Source: Vibrio sp. PID17_43
GTDB taxonomy: Bacteria > Pseudomonadota > Gammaproteobacteria > Enterobacterales > Vibrionaceae
Assembly (NCBI RefSeq): GCF_002608565.1
Contig: NZ_LIXM01000004.1
Span: 1-64,000, forward strand
Direction: 5' to 3'
Length of the DNA stretch: 64,000 nucleotides
Part shown: in pieces, positions 1 through 8,199 of the stretch
Position numbering within the stretch: the stretch's first letter is position 1
Layout of the letters: each line of letters begins with the position of its first letter
Notes under the pieces: model-generated
The model's input: only the letters and a program-made list of their open reading frames with translations
Told to the model about the DNA's origin: nothing
Database searches by the model: none
Program-made: the position numbers and the translations under genes

Positions 1-144
1 CTTGATTGGTCACTCAGTTCATTGAAACCTAATTTGATACCAAGGTATCTAATTGGATTATCATCAACGAGTGCCCACACAGATTGATAGGTCTATATTG
101 TTAAAGAGCTTGCTTCGTAAGCTTTGCTAACGAAGCGGAGGCAT
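1..144 (-). other. rRNA operon leader with boxA antiterminator
   Basis: Read on the minus strand, positions 109-98 give GCTCTTTAACAA, the boxA antitermination core, followed by a conserved stretch (CTGTGTGGGCACTCG, about 84-70) found in gammaproteobacterial 16S leaders. The Nus factor complex binds boxA to make rRNA transcription terminator-resistant. The mature 16S gene is not in the window, so the operon is inferred from its leader and two promoters. Confidence 0.8.
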
Positions 145-172
145 ATTCTAAGGAATTAATTCTTAGTGTCAA
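145..172 (-). promoter_or_regulatory. rRNA operon promoter P2
   Basis: A second minus-strand promoter about 120 bp downstream of P1: -35 TTGACA (167-172), -10 TAGAAT (145-150), 16-bp spacer, followed by ATGCCTCC. The tandem P1/P2 arrangement is the usual architecture of gammaproteobacterial rrn operons. Confidence 0.8.
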
Positions 173-262
173 ACACTTTTTAAAATTAATTTTTAGAAGC
201 TTTTCTTTCGCCTCATTGCCAACTGCTTTCGCGTTTCCGCTTTGCCCTGACAACGGAGGCGC

Positions 263-290
263 ATTATAAGGAGATGATTTTTCTTGGCAA
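263..290 (-). promoter_or_regulatory. rRNA operon promoter P1
   Basis: On the minus strand a -35 box TTGCCA (285-290) and a perfect -10 box TATAAT (263-268) are separated by 16 bp and followed by a GC-rich discriminator starting GCGCC. A/T-rich runs upstream resemble UP elements. The 16-bp spacing and GC-rich discriminator are hallmarks of stringently controlled, growth-rate-regulated rRNA promoters. The 16S gene it serves lies beyond position 1. Confidence 0.85.
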
Positions 291-311
291 CCCTTTTTTA
301 GAAAAAAACTT

Positions 312-351
312 AAAAAAAAGCGTCGAGTGATGAAATCTCACTCAAACGCTT
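312..351 (-). terminator. Intrinsic terminator after the DUF3087 gene
   Basis: Minus-strand hairpin with arms AGCGT..GAGTGA and TCACTC..ACGCT, followed by a run of eight T. It ends the DUF3087 transcript about 20 bp before the -35 box of rRNA promoter P1, and its T-tract doubles as A/T-rich DNA just upstream of P1. Confidence 0.75.
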
Positions 352-394
352 ATTTTTAGCACTCAAATGTTAGCATTAGGTAGCAAATCGGCAA

Positions 395-919
395 TCAATA
401 TGTGTCTAACCAAGACTCTTCAAAGCTGTTTATATCAAGATCCAGTGATTGCGACGCTTCGATTTGCTCAATTGCCTCTAATTCTTTATTCACACTGCTC
501 ATCGTTAATGTGTTGTTGTCTAGCTCAAACACCTGGCTTTGGGTCGTATAGTAGAATTTCAGTATCGTCAGCGCTTTTATGTCGTACTCAGCAGAAGCGG
601 CTTTAATGCTTTTCAGTTTGCGAAAGATCTTGTTGTGCAGCTGCTTGAGTTTCCAGACATACAACACTTCTTCCATATAAGGGCGTGTTTTGAATTGGTT
701 CAACAAAGACAGTGAAGTGGCTAAGGCGAGCACAACACCAATTAAGTTCCAATGAAAGTTCCCCGTCGACTGTTCAGGTACTACATCTGTATTACCAAAC
801 AAGACGATTAATAGCGTACTAAAAGCAAGAGAAGAGATAGCAAGCAAGGCAACAAAGCCACCAATCACCAGGTTAACCTTCTTTCTATAGACTTGTTTAT
901 TTATTTTTTTGATTTCCAT
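395..919 (-). CDS. DUF3087 family inner-membrane protein
   Basis: A 174-residue protein resembling the DUF3087 family of marine gammaproteobacteria; function unknown. Two hydrophobic segments (about residues 17-42 and 57-74), separated by a short loop with an FHWNL motif, suggest two membrane spans. A largely helical, charged C-terminal part follows (residues 78-174) and ends in an acidic tail. The start is supported by AGGAG ten bases upstream of ATG. It is monocistronic with its own terminator and lies between the rrn promoters and a divergently transcribed methyltransferase gene. The family call is from recall of the pattern, not a search. Confidence 0.7.
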   Translation of the reverse strand: MEIKKINKQVYRKKVNLVIGGFVALLAISSLAFSTLLIVLFGNTDVVPEQSTGNFHWNLIGVVLALATSLSLLNQFKTRPYMEEVLYVWKLKQLHNKIFRKLKSIKAASAEYDIKALTILKFYYTTQSQVFELDNNTLTMSSVNKELEAIEQIEASQSLDLDINSFEESWLDTY

Positions 920-1077
920 ATACCGCTCCTAACAGGTTGCCTCTATTCTAACTAGCATACTCCGTACGGCAATCGAAGCTTTGTAAGTAAGTTCACATTT
1001 GCTATTAAACTCGCATCCCTTCCCTGCTTGGGTATATACTTCCGCGCATTCACTCTTCCTATATAGAGGCTAAATTC

Positions 1078-1677
1078 ATGCGCTCTTTTGTTTTACGAGC
1101 TCGCGCGGCACCAACCACCAGCAAAGCACTGTTAGAAGGTGTTGGTAATGAAGCGCATACAGAGATACTTGCTCATACCATGATGAACACCATGTTCGTT
1201 GCTCAATCTCATCGCGAAGATGTGGTTGTGTACTTGGTTCTAGAGAGCACCAAGGATTTTTCACGTACTATTACGATTCGCTCAAACGACATCACTAACA
1301 TCGGCGGCTTTCATGAGTCAACGTTGATAGCAGCGGTCGCTCGTGCTTTAGATGCGTCTGTGGGTATGGGCAAAGAGCAGCTTCGTGAAGTAGAGCCTGG
1401 TATTACCGTTCGTACGGTAAGCTTCGAACGTCTGGTGCAAGAACTGGCAGAAGACCACCAGCTATATATGTTGGACAAAAAAGGCGAATTTGTCCGTGAC
1501 GCAGAAATCGGGACAAACCCATGTTTCTTGCTAACTGACCATATTCCGATGCCGAAGAAGTCCTTTAACAGCTTAAAGCGCCTTGGCACAGGAAAGATCA
1601 GCTTAGGTCCTAAGATGCTTTTCGCTTCTCAGTGTGTGGTATTGATCCACAATGAATTGGACATCCGCGAATTTTAA
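1078..1677 (+). CDS. trmY: TrmY-like SPOUT (pseudouridine) methyltransferase, UPF0217 family
   Basis: A 199-residue protein matching the UPF0217/DUF358 family. In archaea this family (TrmY) makes N1-methylpseudouridine at tRNA position 54; bacterial members are common in Vibrio but their substrate is not established. N-terminal MRSFVLRARAAPT, the central phrase GGFHESTL and a C-terminal region with LGTGKISLGPK, typical of a knotted SAM-binding SPOUT fold, are visible. A GAGG sequence sits about nine bases before ATG. The gene converges on pmbA and shares a bidirectional terminator with it. Family confidence is high; substrate is unknown. Confidence 0.75.
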   Translation: MRSFVLRARAAPTTSKALLEGVGNEAHTEILAHTMMNTMFVAQSHREDVVVYLVLESTKDFSRTITIRSNDITNIGGFHESTLIAAVARALDASVGMGKEQLREVEPGITVRTVSFERLVQELAEDHQLYMLDKKGEFVRDAEIGTNPCFLLTDHIPMPKKSFNSLKRLGTGKISLGPKMLFASQCVVLIHNELDIREF

Positions 1678-1700
1678 TTCTCGCGAGTTAATCATTCGAT

Positions 1701-1735
1701 AAAAAAAAGAGGACTCCATTGAGTCCTCTTTTTGT
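1701..1735. terminator. Bidirectional terminator between trmY-like and pmbA-like genes
   Basis: Perfect stem AGAGGACTC/GAGTCCTCT with a 4-base loop, flanked by an A-run on the left and a T-run on the right. It can therefore terminate both converging transcripts. Confidence 0.85.
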
Positions 1736-1754
1736 TTCTATAGGAATGCTAGGT

Positions 1755-3098
1755 TTACTTACCACCGATACTCAAACGTGCAAAGCGTACGTCTGGCGAG
1801 AAGAAAGTACGACTATCGTTAATAAGCTGAGTATCACCTACTGCCTCAATCTCTTGCAGCATCTTGTAGAAGTTACCCGCGACCGTGATGCCACGCACTG
1901 GTTGAACGCGCTTTCCATCACGACACAAGAAGCCACTAGCACCAAATGAGAAATCACCACTCACTGCATCCGCGCCAGAGTGAACACCTTGAAGTTCGAC
2001 GAGCTCTAAGTACTCACCCGCTTTTACTTCTGACGCACAGCTGTCACCTGTCGCAATCACTTTGTGATTTGCGGATACGTCTAGGCTCGATTTTGCCCCG
2101 CGAGCAGCACTTGCCGTCGAGACTGCACCCAAGTAACTTGCTGTTTGACTGTTGTGTAGCAAGGTTTTCAATTCACCATTGGCAATCATGACATTATCTT
2201 GAGTAGCAAAGCCTTCACTATCAAAACCCGCAATGGCCATACCATTTGGCATATAAGCCGCGTCGGTAAAGGTAATCAACTCACTCGCAACACGTTGACC
2301 AAGCTTATCACCCAGCGGCGTGATGCCTTTCATTGCACTGACACCAGAGAAAGCACTACCGAATGCGCCAAACAAACTTGCTAGCGCATTGATGTGGAAG
2401 ATAGCTGGATAGTTACCCGTCGCAACTGGCTCGCCTTCGAGAAGATCACGAGCAAGGTTGTAACCGCCTTCGATACAGTAAGCTGGGTTCAACTCATCAA
2501 AACGACGTCCAAGTGACATTTGCCCCGCCATCGACTGTTTGCCGTCTTTTTCAAACAAGGTATACGCATAACAAGTAAACGCTCGTTCGAAATGTTGACA
2601 CAACGTGCCTTGAGTATTGGCGATAATCAGTTGAGTCTCGCCATCGCTATAGCCATTGTAAGGTGAGCTAGAAGCGTGAGGTAGAGCCACGACGCCTTGC
2701 TCAAGCGCGAGAGAAAGTTCGATTTTTTCGTCAACTGAAGTCGCATCTTCTTGCGCAATCTCAGTTACATCGGTCGTGATTTGGCTATTCACGCAGCTAA
2801 TGGTCTGATGTTCATCTTGCTTAGAAAAGCGAGCGCTTTGCAGTGCATTGGTCAGCATCAAATCTAAGCTTGGTTGCTCTAGTGATTCAGAGTAGCTTGT
2901 TGCAACGCGCGCATTTTTCACAACACGAACACCCAGAACTTGGCTTGAGCTTACTTTGTACTCATCCAACTGTCCTTGGTTCGCTTTCAGAGAAAAGCTG
3001 CTGTTGCGGTTTACAATCACGTCAGCTTCTGCACCTTGACGCTTTGCTTCTGATAGGACGTAATCAACCGCATTAAGAAGTTGTTTTTCTTGGCTCAT
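1755..3098 (-). CDS. pmbA: PmbA/TldE-family metalloprotease subunit
   Basis: A 447-residue TldE/PmbA homologue, the non-catalytic partner of TldD in a heterodimeric zinc protease that trims small peptides such as microcin precursors and the CcdA antitoxin. Family features include the N-terminal alpha/beta region with RNSSFSLKANQG (about residues 30-41) and the C-terminal beta-rich half containing GAFGSAFSG and VSGDFSFGASGF. No HExxxH motif is present, as expected for this subunit. Its ATG overlaps the stop of tldD by one base (TAATG), implying translational coupling. The native substrate cannot be told from the sequence. Confidence 0.85.
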   Translation of the reverse strand: MSQEKQLLNAVDYVLSEAKRQGAEADVIVNRNSSFSLKANQGQLDEYKVSSSQVLGVRVVKNARVATSYSESLEQPSLDLMLTNALQSARFSKQDEHQTISCVNSQITTDVTEIAQEDATSVDEKIELSLALEQGVVALPHASSSPYNGYSDGETQLIIANTQGTLCQHFERAFTCYAYTLFEKDGKQSMAGQMSLGRRFDELNPAYCIEGGYNLARDLLEGEPVATGNYPAIFHINALASLFGAFGSAFSGVSAMKGITPLGDKLGQRVASELITFTDAAYMPNGMAIAGFDSEGFATQDNVMIANGELKTLLHNSQTASYLGAVSTASAARGAKSSLDVSANHKVIATGDSCASEVKAGEYLELVELQGVHSGADAVSGDFSFGASGFLCRDGKRVQPVRGITVAGNFYKMLQEIEAVGDTQLINDSRTFFSPDVRFARLSIGGK

Positions 3099-4483
3099 TA
3101 GTTACCGCCTCCTACCAGAATATTATCTACTTTCAATGTTGGTTGACCGACTGTGGTTGGCACTGAGCCACTTACTGAACCACACATGCCCGGAGCAAGC
3201 GCCATGTCTTTGCCGACCATGCTGATTTCTTTTAACACTTTTGGCCCCGTGCTGATAAGCGTTGCTGTTTTCAGAGGTTTGGTGATTTTGCCATTTTCAA
3301 TGAGATAAGCTTCACGAACGGCAAAGTTGAACTCCCCCGTGCCCGGCTGAACCGAGCCGCCGCCCATCTTCTTCGCATAGATACCACGTTCGATACCTGC
3401 CAGCATGTCATCAAGTGAATGCTCGCCTTGTTCAATAAAGGTGTTACGCATACGCGAAGTCGGTGCGAACTTGTAGTTTTGACGACGACCAGAACCTGTA
3501 GGCTCGTAACCTGTCTTCATGCCACCCATTTTGTCAACCATAAAGCTCGTTAGCTTACCGTCTTTGATCAACTGAGTACGCTGAGTCGGCATGCCTTCAT
3601 CATCAATATGAATCGAGCCCCATTCGTTGGTCATGGTACCATCATCAACTGCATTCACGGCAGTGTGAGCTATCATTTCGCCCATCTTGTCGTGGAATAC
3701 GGATGCTTTTTTAGCAACTGAAGTGGTTTCTAGCAAATGACCACACGCTTCGTGGAAGATAACGCCGCCAAAGCCGTTACCAATCACCACTGGCATTTCA
3801 CCCGATGGGCACGCATCCGCGCCAAGTTTCACCAACGCTTGTTGCGCAATAGTTTGACCGAGTTCTTTCGCATCAAGTTGTTCACTGAACTCCCAACCAG
3901 CAAGTGCACCTGGCCCTTCCATACCAGAAGATTGCTCATTACCTTTTTGAGCTACGGTATTACCAACAACACGAATGTAATGGCGAGTATCGTCAACGTG
4001 TAGACCTTCTGAGTTGAAGATAGACACTTGTTGTTCGCGCTGAAGCACACTACCAATGAACTGGCTAATGTGTTCACTCTCTGCACGTGCTGCTTGGTCA
4101 ACTTGCAATAGGAAAGCGATTTTAGAATCTAGGTTAGCGTCTTTGCCAAGTGGCATACGACAACCATGTTGAATTGGGTAGCGGTTCAGATTGAGAGAAC
4201 CTGTTGAAACGATTTGCTCACGCTTGTCTTTTGCAGCAAGCAGTGAGGTTACGCGTTTCAGTTCGGCTTCATCGGTGCTGTTGGTGTAACCGTAAAGCAC
4301 TTTATGACCGAAGAAGAGACGAATACCGATACCAAAATCAATACCCGAGTTAACCTTATCCACTTCACCAGATGCGATCTGGACCGTGTTGGTTTGATGG
4401 TGTTCAACGAATAACTCAGCGAAATCAGCCCCTAAAAACAGAGCGTGATCTATCACCGCTTTCGCCGTTACAGAATTAAGCAT
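3098..4483 (-). CDS. tldD: TldD-family zinc metalloprotease subunit
   Basis: A 461-residue TldD homologue. The HEACGH sequence (His244, Glu245, His249) is the family's HExxxH zinc-binding and catalytic motif, and GTGEFNFAVREAYLIENG lies in the conserved C-terminal half. A GGAGATCTC Shine-Dalgarno precedes ATG. It is the first gene of a two-gene operon with pmbA. Many gammaproteobacteria carry a separate tldD elsewhere beside their pmbA, so this tightly coupled pair, somewhat shorter than E. coli TldD (481 aa), may be a paralogous set with a different substrate; that is inference. Confidence 0.85.
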   Translation of the reverse strand: MLNSVTAKAVIDHALFLGADFAELFVEHHQTNTVQIASGEVDKVNSGIDFGIGIRLFFGHKVLYGYTNSTDEAELKRVTSLLAAKDKREQIVSTGSLNLNRYPIQHGCRMPLGKDANLDSKIAFLLQVDQAARAESEHISQFIGSVLQREQQVSIFNSEGLHVDDTRHYIRVVGNTVAQKGNEQSSGMEGPGALAGWEFSEQLDAKELGQTIAQQALVKLGADACPSGEMPVVIGNGFGGVIFHEACGHLLETTSVAKKASVFHDKMGEMIAHTAVNAVDDGTMTNEWGSIHIDDEGMPTQRTQLIKDGKLTSFMVDKMGGMKTGYEPTGSGRRQNYKFAPTSRMRNTFIEQGEHSLDDMLAGIERGIYAKKMGGGSVQPGTGEFNFAVREAYLIENGKITKPLKTATLISTGPKVLKEISMVGKDMALAPGMCGSVSGSVPTTVGQPTLKVDNILVGGGN

Positions 4484-4833
4484 GAGATCTCCTTGCTCGT
4501 TGATCGTTCTCGCCTTCCTTGTCTTTGAGTTAGACTCTATCTAGTCGCTTTATAAGATAACTCAAAGACATATTGGCAACGCGTTAAATGTTAACACTTT
4601 ATTAACCTTGTTTTATGCTAATCCTTGTTAAATTAAAGAACGATTCGTTACGTAATATGTCGATATCTCGATATTAGATGGTGTCTTTTGCTGCGACTTT
4701 CAATGCAGCACGTCATTTGCTCTGATGTCTATCCTCTATTACCTCTGCCACACCTCATATTTAATCGATAGATCCTCATAACAGGAAAAAGCACGTGCAG
4801 CTTCACTGGGGGAACTGCTATGCTCTTTGCGAA

Positions 4834-4927
4834 ATAGTCGGGGAGCCAATGCAGTTCATGCGTTGGCTGAGATCGAAATTCGAGACCCGTTGAACCTGAT
4901 TCAGTTAGCACTGACGTAGGGAACTAT
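4834..4927 (+). ncRNA. TPP riboswitch (THI element)
   Basis: The conserved TPP aptamer elements occur in order: GGGGAGC, GGCTGAGA, ACCCGTTGAACCTGAT, then GTTAGCACTGACGTAGGGA. The closing P1 helix pairs ATAGT (4834-4838) with ACTAT (4923-4927). It lies about 120 bases upstream of thiD and is expected to repress it when thiamine pyrophosphate binds. Transcribed with, and cis-acting on, the downstream thiamine genes. Confidence 0.95.
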
Positions 4928-4940
4928 CACCACTTTGCCA

Positions 4941-4974
4941 CTAGCTGATCTTGAACTCCATCAGTTCAGCTAGC
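4941..4974 (+). promoter_or_regulatory. Stem-loop between TPP aptamer and thiD
   Basis: CTAGC pairs with GCTAG outside an inner TGAACT/AGTTCA stem with a 5-base loop. It has no following T-run, so it is not a plain terminator. Its place between aptamer and thiD suggests part of the expression platform; that role is inferred. Confidence 0.45.
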
Positions 4975-5049
4975 CTCAACGGATCCGATCAACAATCTTC
5001 CTTTGCGATGGCCAAGTCTGTTCCTATATGTCTTGTAATAGGAGCAACC

Positions 5050-5922
5050 ATGGCGCAGCAGTCAAGACAAGAAAAACCATCAACACTGCCACAAGCAACA
5101 TCTTCATCCAACACACCGATTGTGTTGACGATTGCAGGTTCTGATAGCGGTGGAGGCGCAGGCATTCAAGCCGACATCAAAGCCTTGTCCGCAACCGGCA
5201 GTTTTGCTTGCTCAGTGATCACGGCGATTACTTCGCAAAATACCCAAGGCGTTTCTGCCATTTTCCCTATTCCTCTCGACCATGTAGAAAGCCAACTCGA
5301 CGCAGTATTTACCGATCTCAACATTGTCGCCGTCAAAGTCGGCATGCTGACAGATTCCAACATCATTAAAGCCGTTGCCAACAAGATTAAGCAATACCGC
5401 CCTAAACACCTTGTGGTTGACCCTGTAATGGTGGCCACCAGCGGCGATTTACTCCTTGAACTGTCGGCGATCAACACATTAAAAGAAGTGCTGATTCCGC
5501 TAGCAGACATCATTACCCCTAACCTACCTGAAGGTGCAGCATTGACGGGCAAGCCGGTGCCTCAATCAGAGTCTGAAATGAACGATATGATTTCTGATTT
5601 ACGTGCACTAGGTGCAAAAGCAGTGCTGTTAAAAGGCGGCCACTTAGAGAAAGACGAAAACAGCAACGATCTGTTGATCATGCCAGACAGTTCTGAATTG
5701 ATTAGCGCCAAGCGCTTCTCAACCCAAAACACCCATGGCACAGGCTGTACCCTGTCTTCAGCTATCGCGTCTTACCTTGGTCAAGGCAACAATCTGCACA
5801 AATCCGTTCATCTGGGTAAGCAGTATATAAGCCAAGCCATAGCGCACGCAGATGAGCTTGAAGTCGGTAAAGGTCATGGTCCTGTGAACCACTTTTTTGC
5901 AGATTACACGCATGTGCGCTAA
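5050..5922 (+). CDS. thiD: Hydroxymethylpyrimidine/phosphomethylpyrimidine kinase ThiD
   Basis: ThiD phosphorylates 4-amino-5-hydroxymethyl-2-methylpyrimidine and its phosphate to give HMP-PP for thiamine synthesis. Ribokinase-fold signatures are clear: TIAGSDSGGGAGIQADIKA near the N-terminus, VDPVMVATSG in the middle, and NTHGTGCTLSSAIA with the catalytic GTGC loop near the C-terminus, then GKGHGPVNHF. ATG at 5050 is chosen because AGGAG precedes it by five bases; the reading frame stays open further upstream but without a plausible start. The first 20 or so residues are a low-complexity Gln/Ser/Thr-rich extension. It is controlled by the upstream TPP riboswitch and followed directly by a decayed thiE. 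Confidence 0.93.
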   Translation: MAQQSRQEKPSTLPQATSSSNTPIVLTIAGSDSGGGAGIQADIKALSATGSFACSVITAITSQNTQGVSAIFPIPLDHVESQLDAVFTDLNIVAVKVGMLTDSNIIKAVANKIKQYRPKHLVVDPVMVATSGDLLLELSAINTLKEVLIPLADIITPNLPEGAALTGKPVPQSESEMNDMISDLRALGAKAVLLKGGHLEKDENSNDLLIMPDSSELISAKRFSTQNTHGTGCTLSSAIASYLGQGNNLHKSVHLGKQYISQAIAHADELEVGKGHGPVNHFFADYTHVR

Positions 5923-6062
5923 TGCACTTTGGTGGTATTAACGAAAGTAACATTCCGCAGCTTGGCGCAACTGGCGTTCACGGCTTGGCTTTGGTTTCGG
6001 CCATTTGCCATGCGGAAGATCCAAAAGCCGCATCGGAGTACCTACTGCGTTTGATGAACTAG
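5922..6062 (+). pseudogene. thiE: C-terminal remnant of thiE (thiamine-phosphate synthase)
   Basis: The frame opening at the TAATG overlap with thiD encodes 46 residues: an HFGGINESNIPQLGATGVHG stretch, then LALVSAIC and a short tail ending LLRLMN. GGIN and GATGVHGLALVSAI match the phosphate-binding C-terminal end of ThiE, which joins HMP-PP and thiazole phosphate. About three quarters of a normal ThiE (roughly 200 residues) is missing. The overlap with the thiD stop suggests a former thiD-thiE operon that lost most of thiE by an internal deletion. The peptide cannot be an active synthase. Confidence 0.8.
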
Positions 6063-6251
6063 CTTACTTGTCCTTTAAACACAAAGCGCTTATGGATGAG
6101 CGCATTTGCATTTCAACACTTTCTAATACCGCGCTTCATCAATGAACGACATCGATGTCACTTTCACATTCGAATTGACACAGCGTTGATAAGTTTTTCA
6201 CATCGATTGTCGTAAGATAGCTGCCTAATTTCGACTGCTGTATGACTTTTG

Positions 6252-6977
6252 ATGAAAACTAAAAAATACGGTTTGATGATGCTCGCCTTGTTCATTCTTG
6301 GCATCATCCCGCTTTCGCTGTTTGCCTCGTATCACGATCTTACTTCTCACGTTTCTGATGGCACTGGCATTCTCTTTACTCTGCTGACGGATTCTGCGGG
6401 CAGCAAAGGCTTTTTGATTACCTTAACGCTGTTGGTGTTGTCCCTTTATCGCTTCAAACCAACCCAGTCTGACTGGATGCAAAAACTGTCTATGCTGGGA
6501 TTGTTACTGGTGATTGGTTTTGCCAGCAAAACAGGCTTAAAGCTGATGACAGAAAGCCCACGTCCCTACACCGAATTGCTTGCCGCAGAGCAATTGATTG
6601 AGCGCCCAGAAGCGTTTTATCAACTAGCAACCCCACAGCAAGCGAATGTTATAGGACAGATTTCTGAGAAAGTCAGCGAATGGCGCACTCGTCACTGGCA
6701 AGGCGAAAAGGATTACTCTTTCCCATCTGGTCATACGATTTTCGTTTCTATCTGCTTAGCTTTCTTTGGTGGGTTACTTTTGCAGCATAAGTGCTATTTC
6801 TCTGCTGTAACTTTGTGGGTGTGGGCAATGGGCGTGGCTTACAGCCGTTTATGGCTCGGCATGCACAGAATTGAGGATTTGATTGGTTCGGTGGTGTTCG
6901 TTACGGTAGTGTTCAGTTTGATCCCTGTGTTTCAAATTACCAAAAAACTGCCTTTTATTTCTTTAACAGCAAAATAA
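6252..6977 (+). CDS. pgpB: PAP2-family phosphatase, PgpB-like
   Basis: A 241-residue membrane phosphatase of the type-2 phosphatidic acid phosphatase family. The three catalytic motifs are present: KLMTESPRP (KxxxxxxRP, about residues 98-106), PSGH near residue 158, and SRLWLGMHRIED (SRxxxxxHxxxD) near residue 197. Spacing and the region between motifs 1 and 2 resemble E. coli PgpB, which dephosphorylates phosphatidylglycerophosphate and undecaprenyl pyrophosphate at the periplasmic face. About six hydrophobic segments are visible. ATG at 6252 is preceded by an in-frame TTG and no strong ribosome site, so the exact start is uncertain. A strong terminator follows. Confidence 0.85.
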   Translation: MKTKKYGLMMLALFILGIIPLSLFASYHDLTSHVSDGTGILFTLLTDSAGSKGFLITLTLLVLSLYRFKPTQSDWMQKLSMLGLLLVIGFASKTGLKLMTESPRPYTELLAAEQLIERPEAFYQLATPQQANVIGQISEKVSEWRTRHWQGEKDYSFPSGHTIFVSICLAFFGGLLLQHKCYFSAVTLWVWAMGVAYSRLWLGMHRIEDLIGSVVFVTVVFSLIPVFQITKKLPFISLTAK

Positions 6978-6996
6978 AGCTCAGCAAGTCCAGATA

Positions 6997-7030
6997 AAAA
7001 GAAGCTAGCAAGTTGCTGGCTTCTTTTTTG
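6997..7030 (+). terminator. Intrinsic terminator after pgpB-like gene
   Basis: Hairpin GAAGCTAGCAA/TTGCTGGCTTC followed by TTTTTT. Confidence 0.85.
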
Positions 7031-7131
7031 ATATAAACCTAATACACCAAACTTAGAATTAGATGTTGTTTATCAAAGTATTTTTGATATGTTTGAGAAA
7101 TAACACTCAATCACAAGGCGGGGAACTGTGC

Positions 7132-7650
7132 GTGCTTTCGCTCAACATAACAACACATCGAACGACACTTAAACCGCTTACGATGGACAATTGGGCTTTG
7201 TACCAACGTCTGCACACCGATCCACACATTATCACCCTGTGTTTTGATCCACCTTCTGACTCCGATCTGATGCACAAGTTCGAGTCACGCCTACCTGCAT
7301 GGACACCACAAAGTGATCATTGGTTATGTTTAGTGATTTACGAAAAGCAAACCTCGCAGCCTATTGGAATTACAGGCTTTGTTCTGCAAGAAGGCAAAGC
7401 CGAAGTGGGATACTTATTGTTGCCGGAGTTTTATGGCCAGCAATACGGTACGGAATCACTCGCAGCCGTCATCGAATGGGCAACAAACGAACATCAGATT
7501 TCGCACTTTTCCGCCAAGGTGACGGAGGGCAACATTGGCTCTGAACGGGTTCTGGAAAAGTGCGGATTCCAACTCACCGAAACCATCCCAGGTGCGTATA
7601 AAATAGGTGAACAAAAGTACGCCGATAAACTCTATTCACTGCAAAAATAA
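7132..7650 (+). CDS. GNAT-family N-acetyltransferase (RimJ-like)
   Basis: A 172-residue GNAT protein from a GTG start at 7132, selected because GGGGA lies about eight bases upstream; the frame extends further up but with poor initiation context. Visible family features are the N-terminal TTLKPLTMDNWALYQRLHTD, the beta4 strand AEVGYLLLPEFYGQQYGTES with the acetyl-CoA pyrophosphate-binding loop region, and the NIGSERVLEKCGF motif typical of RimJ/RimL-type acetyltransferases. Substrate (ribosomal protein N-terminus, antibiotic or small metabolite) cannot be assigned. Confidence 0.8.
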   Translation: MLSLNITTHRTTLKPLTMDNWALYQRLHTDPHIITLCFDPPSDSDLMHKFESRLPAWTPQSDHWLCLVIYEKQTSQPIGITGFVLQEGKAEVGYLLLPEFYGQQYGTESLAAVIEWATNEHQISHFSAKVTEGNIGSERVLEKCGFQLTETIPGAYKIGEQKYADKLYSLQK

Positions 7651-7691
7651 AGGCATATTTTGCAGAAAGTACGAATAAAGGAGATTCAAAC

Positions 7692-8199
7692 ATGATCTCT
7701 CTTTTCGATTGGGGAAACACCTTAATGGTCGATTTTCCCGAGGCACAAGGAAAATGTGCGATTGGGAATATGTAGAAGTTATTCCCCAAGCGAGAGAAAC
7801 CTTAGCTAAGCTCTCGAGTAAGTACCCTATTTATATTGCCACCAGCGCGTCAGATTCCTCCCTGGAAGATGTACAATGCGCCTTTCAACGAGTCAAACTC
7901 GATCAATTCGTTACTGGTTACTTTGCTTTGCTAATCTTGGCATCCAGAAAAATCAACCAGCCTTCTATCACACCATTGCCGAGCAACTTGGTGTTCCTGT
8001 CAATCAACTCACGATGGTGGGAGACCTTCCCAAAAAAGACATTTACCCCGCATTGGAAGCCGGATTAAACGTCATTTGGTTCAATCCTCGAGAATTATTG
8101 ATTAAGCATTCAACAATGGCACGTTATTACGAATCAAACCACGACGCACATTGGTACACATTTTTCCAAAACGACGCAGCTCATCAAACTGAGGCGTAA
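7692..8199 (+). pseudogene. HAD-superfamily hydrolase broken by two frameshifts
   Basis: Three overlapping frames reconstruct one HAD phosphatase. Frame 1 starts at ATG 7692 and gives MISLFDWGNTLMVDFPEAQGK (motif I FDxGNTL) then stops. Frame 2 continues with CDWEYVEVIPQARETLAKLS and IYIATSASDSS (motif II) up to GYF near 7925. Frame 3 continues with CFANLGIQKNQPAFYHTI and MVGDLPKKDI (motif IV) and ends near 8199. Each junction fits a one-base deletion in a short homopolymer (A-run near 7751-7754, T-run near 7921-7923). Two independent hits argue for true decay, though sequencing error in homopolymers is possible. Confidence 0.75.

Noticed and set aside
4951..5049. Longer thiD start at TTG 4951
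   Set aside because: It lies inside the stem-loop after the riboswitch and lacks a ribosome site; ATG 5050 has AGGAG at proper spacing.
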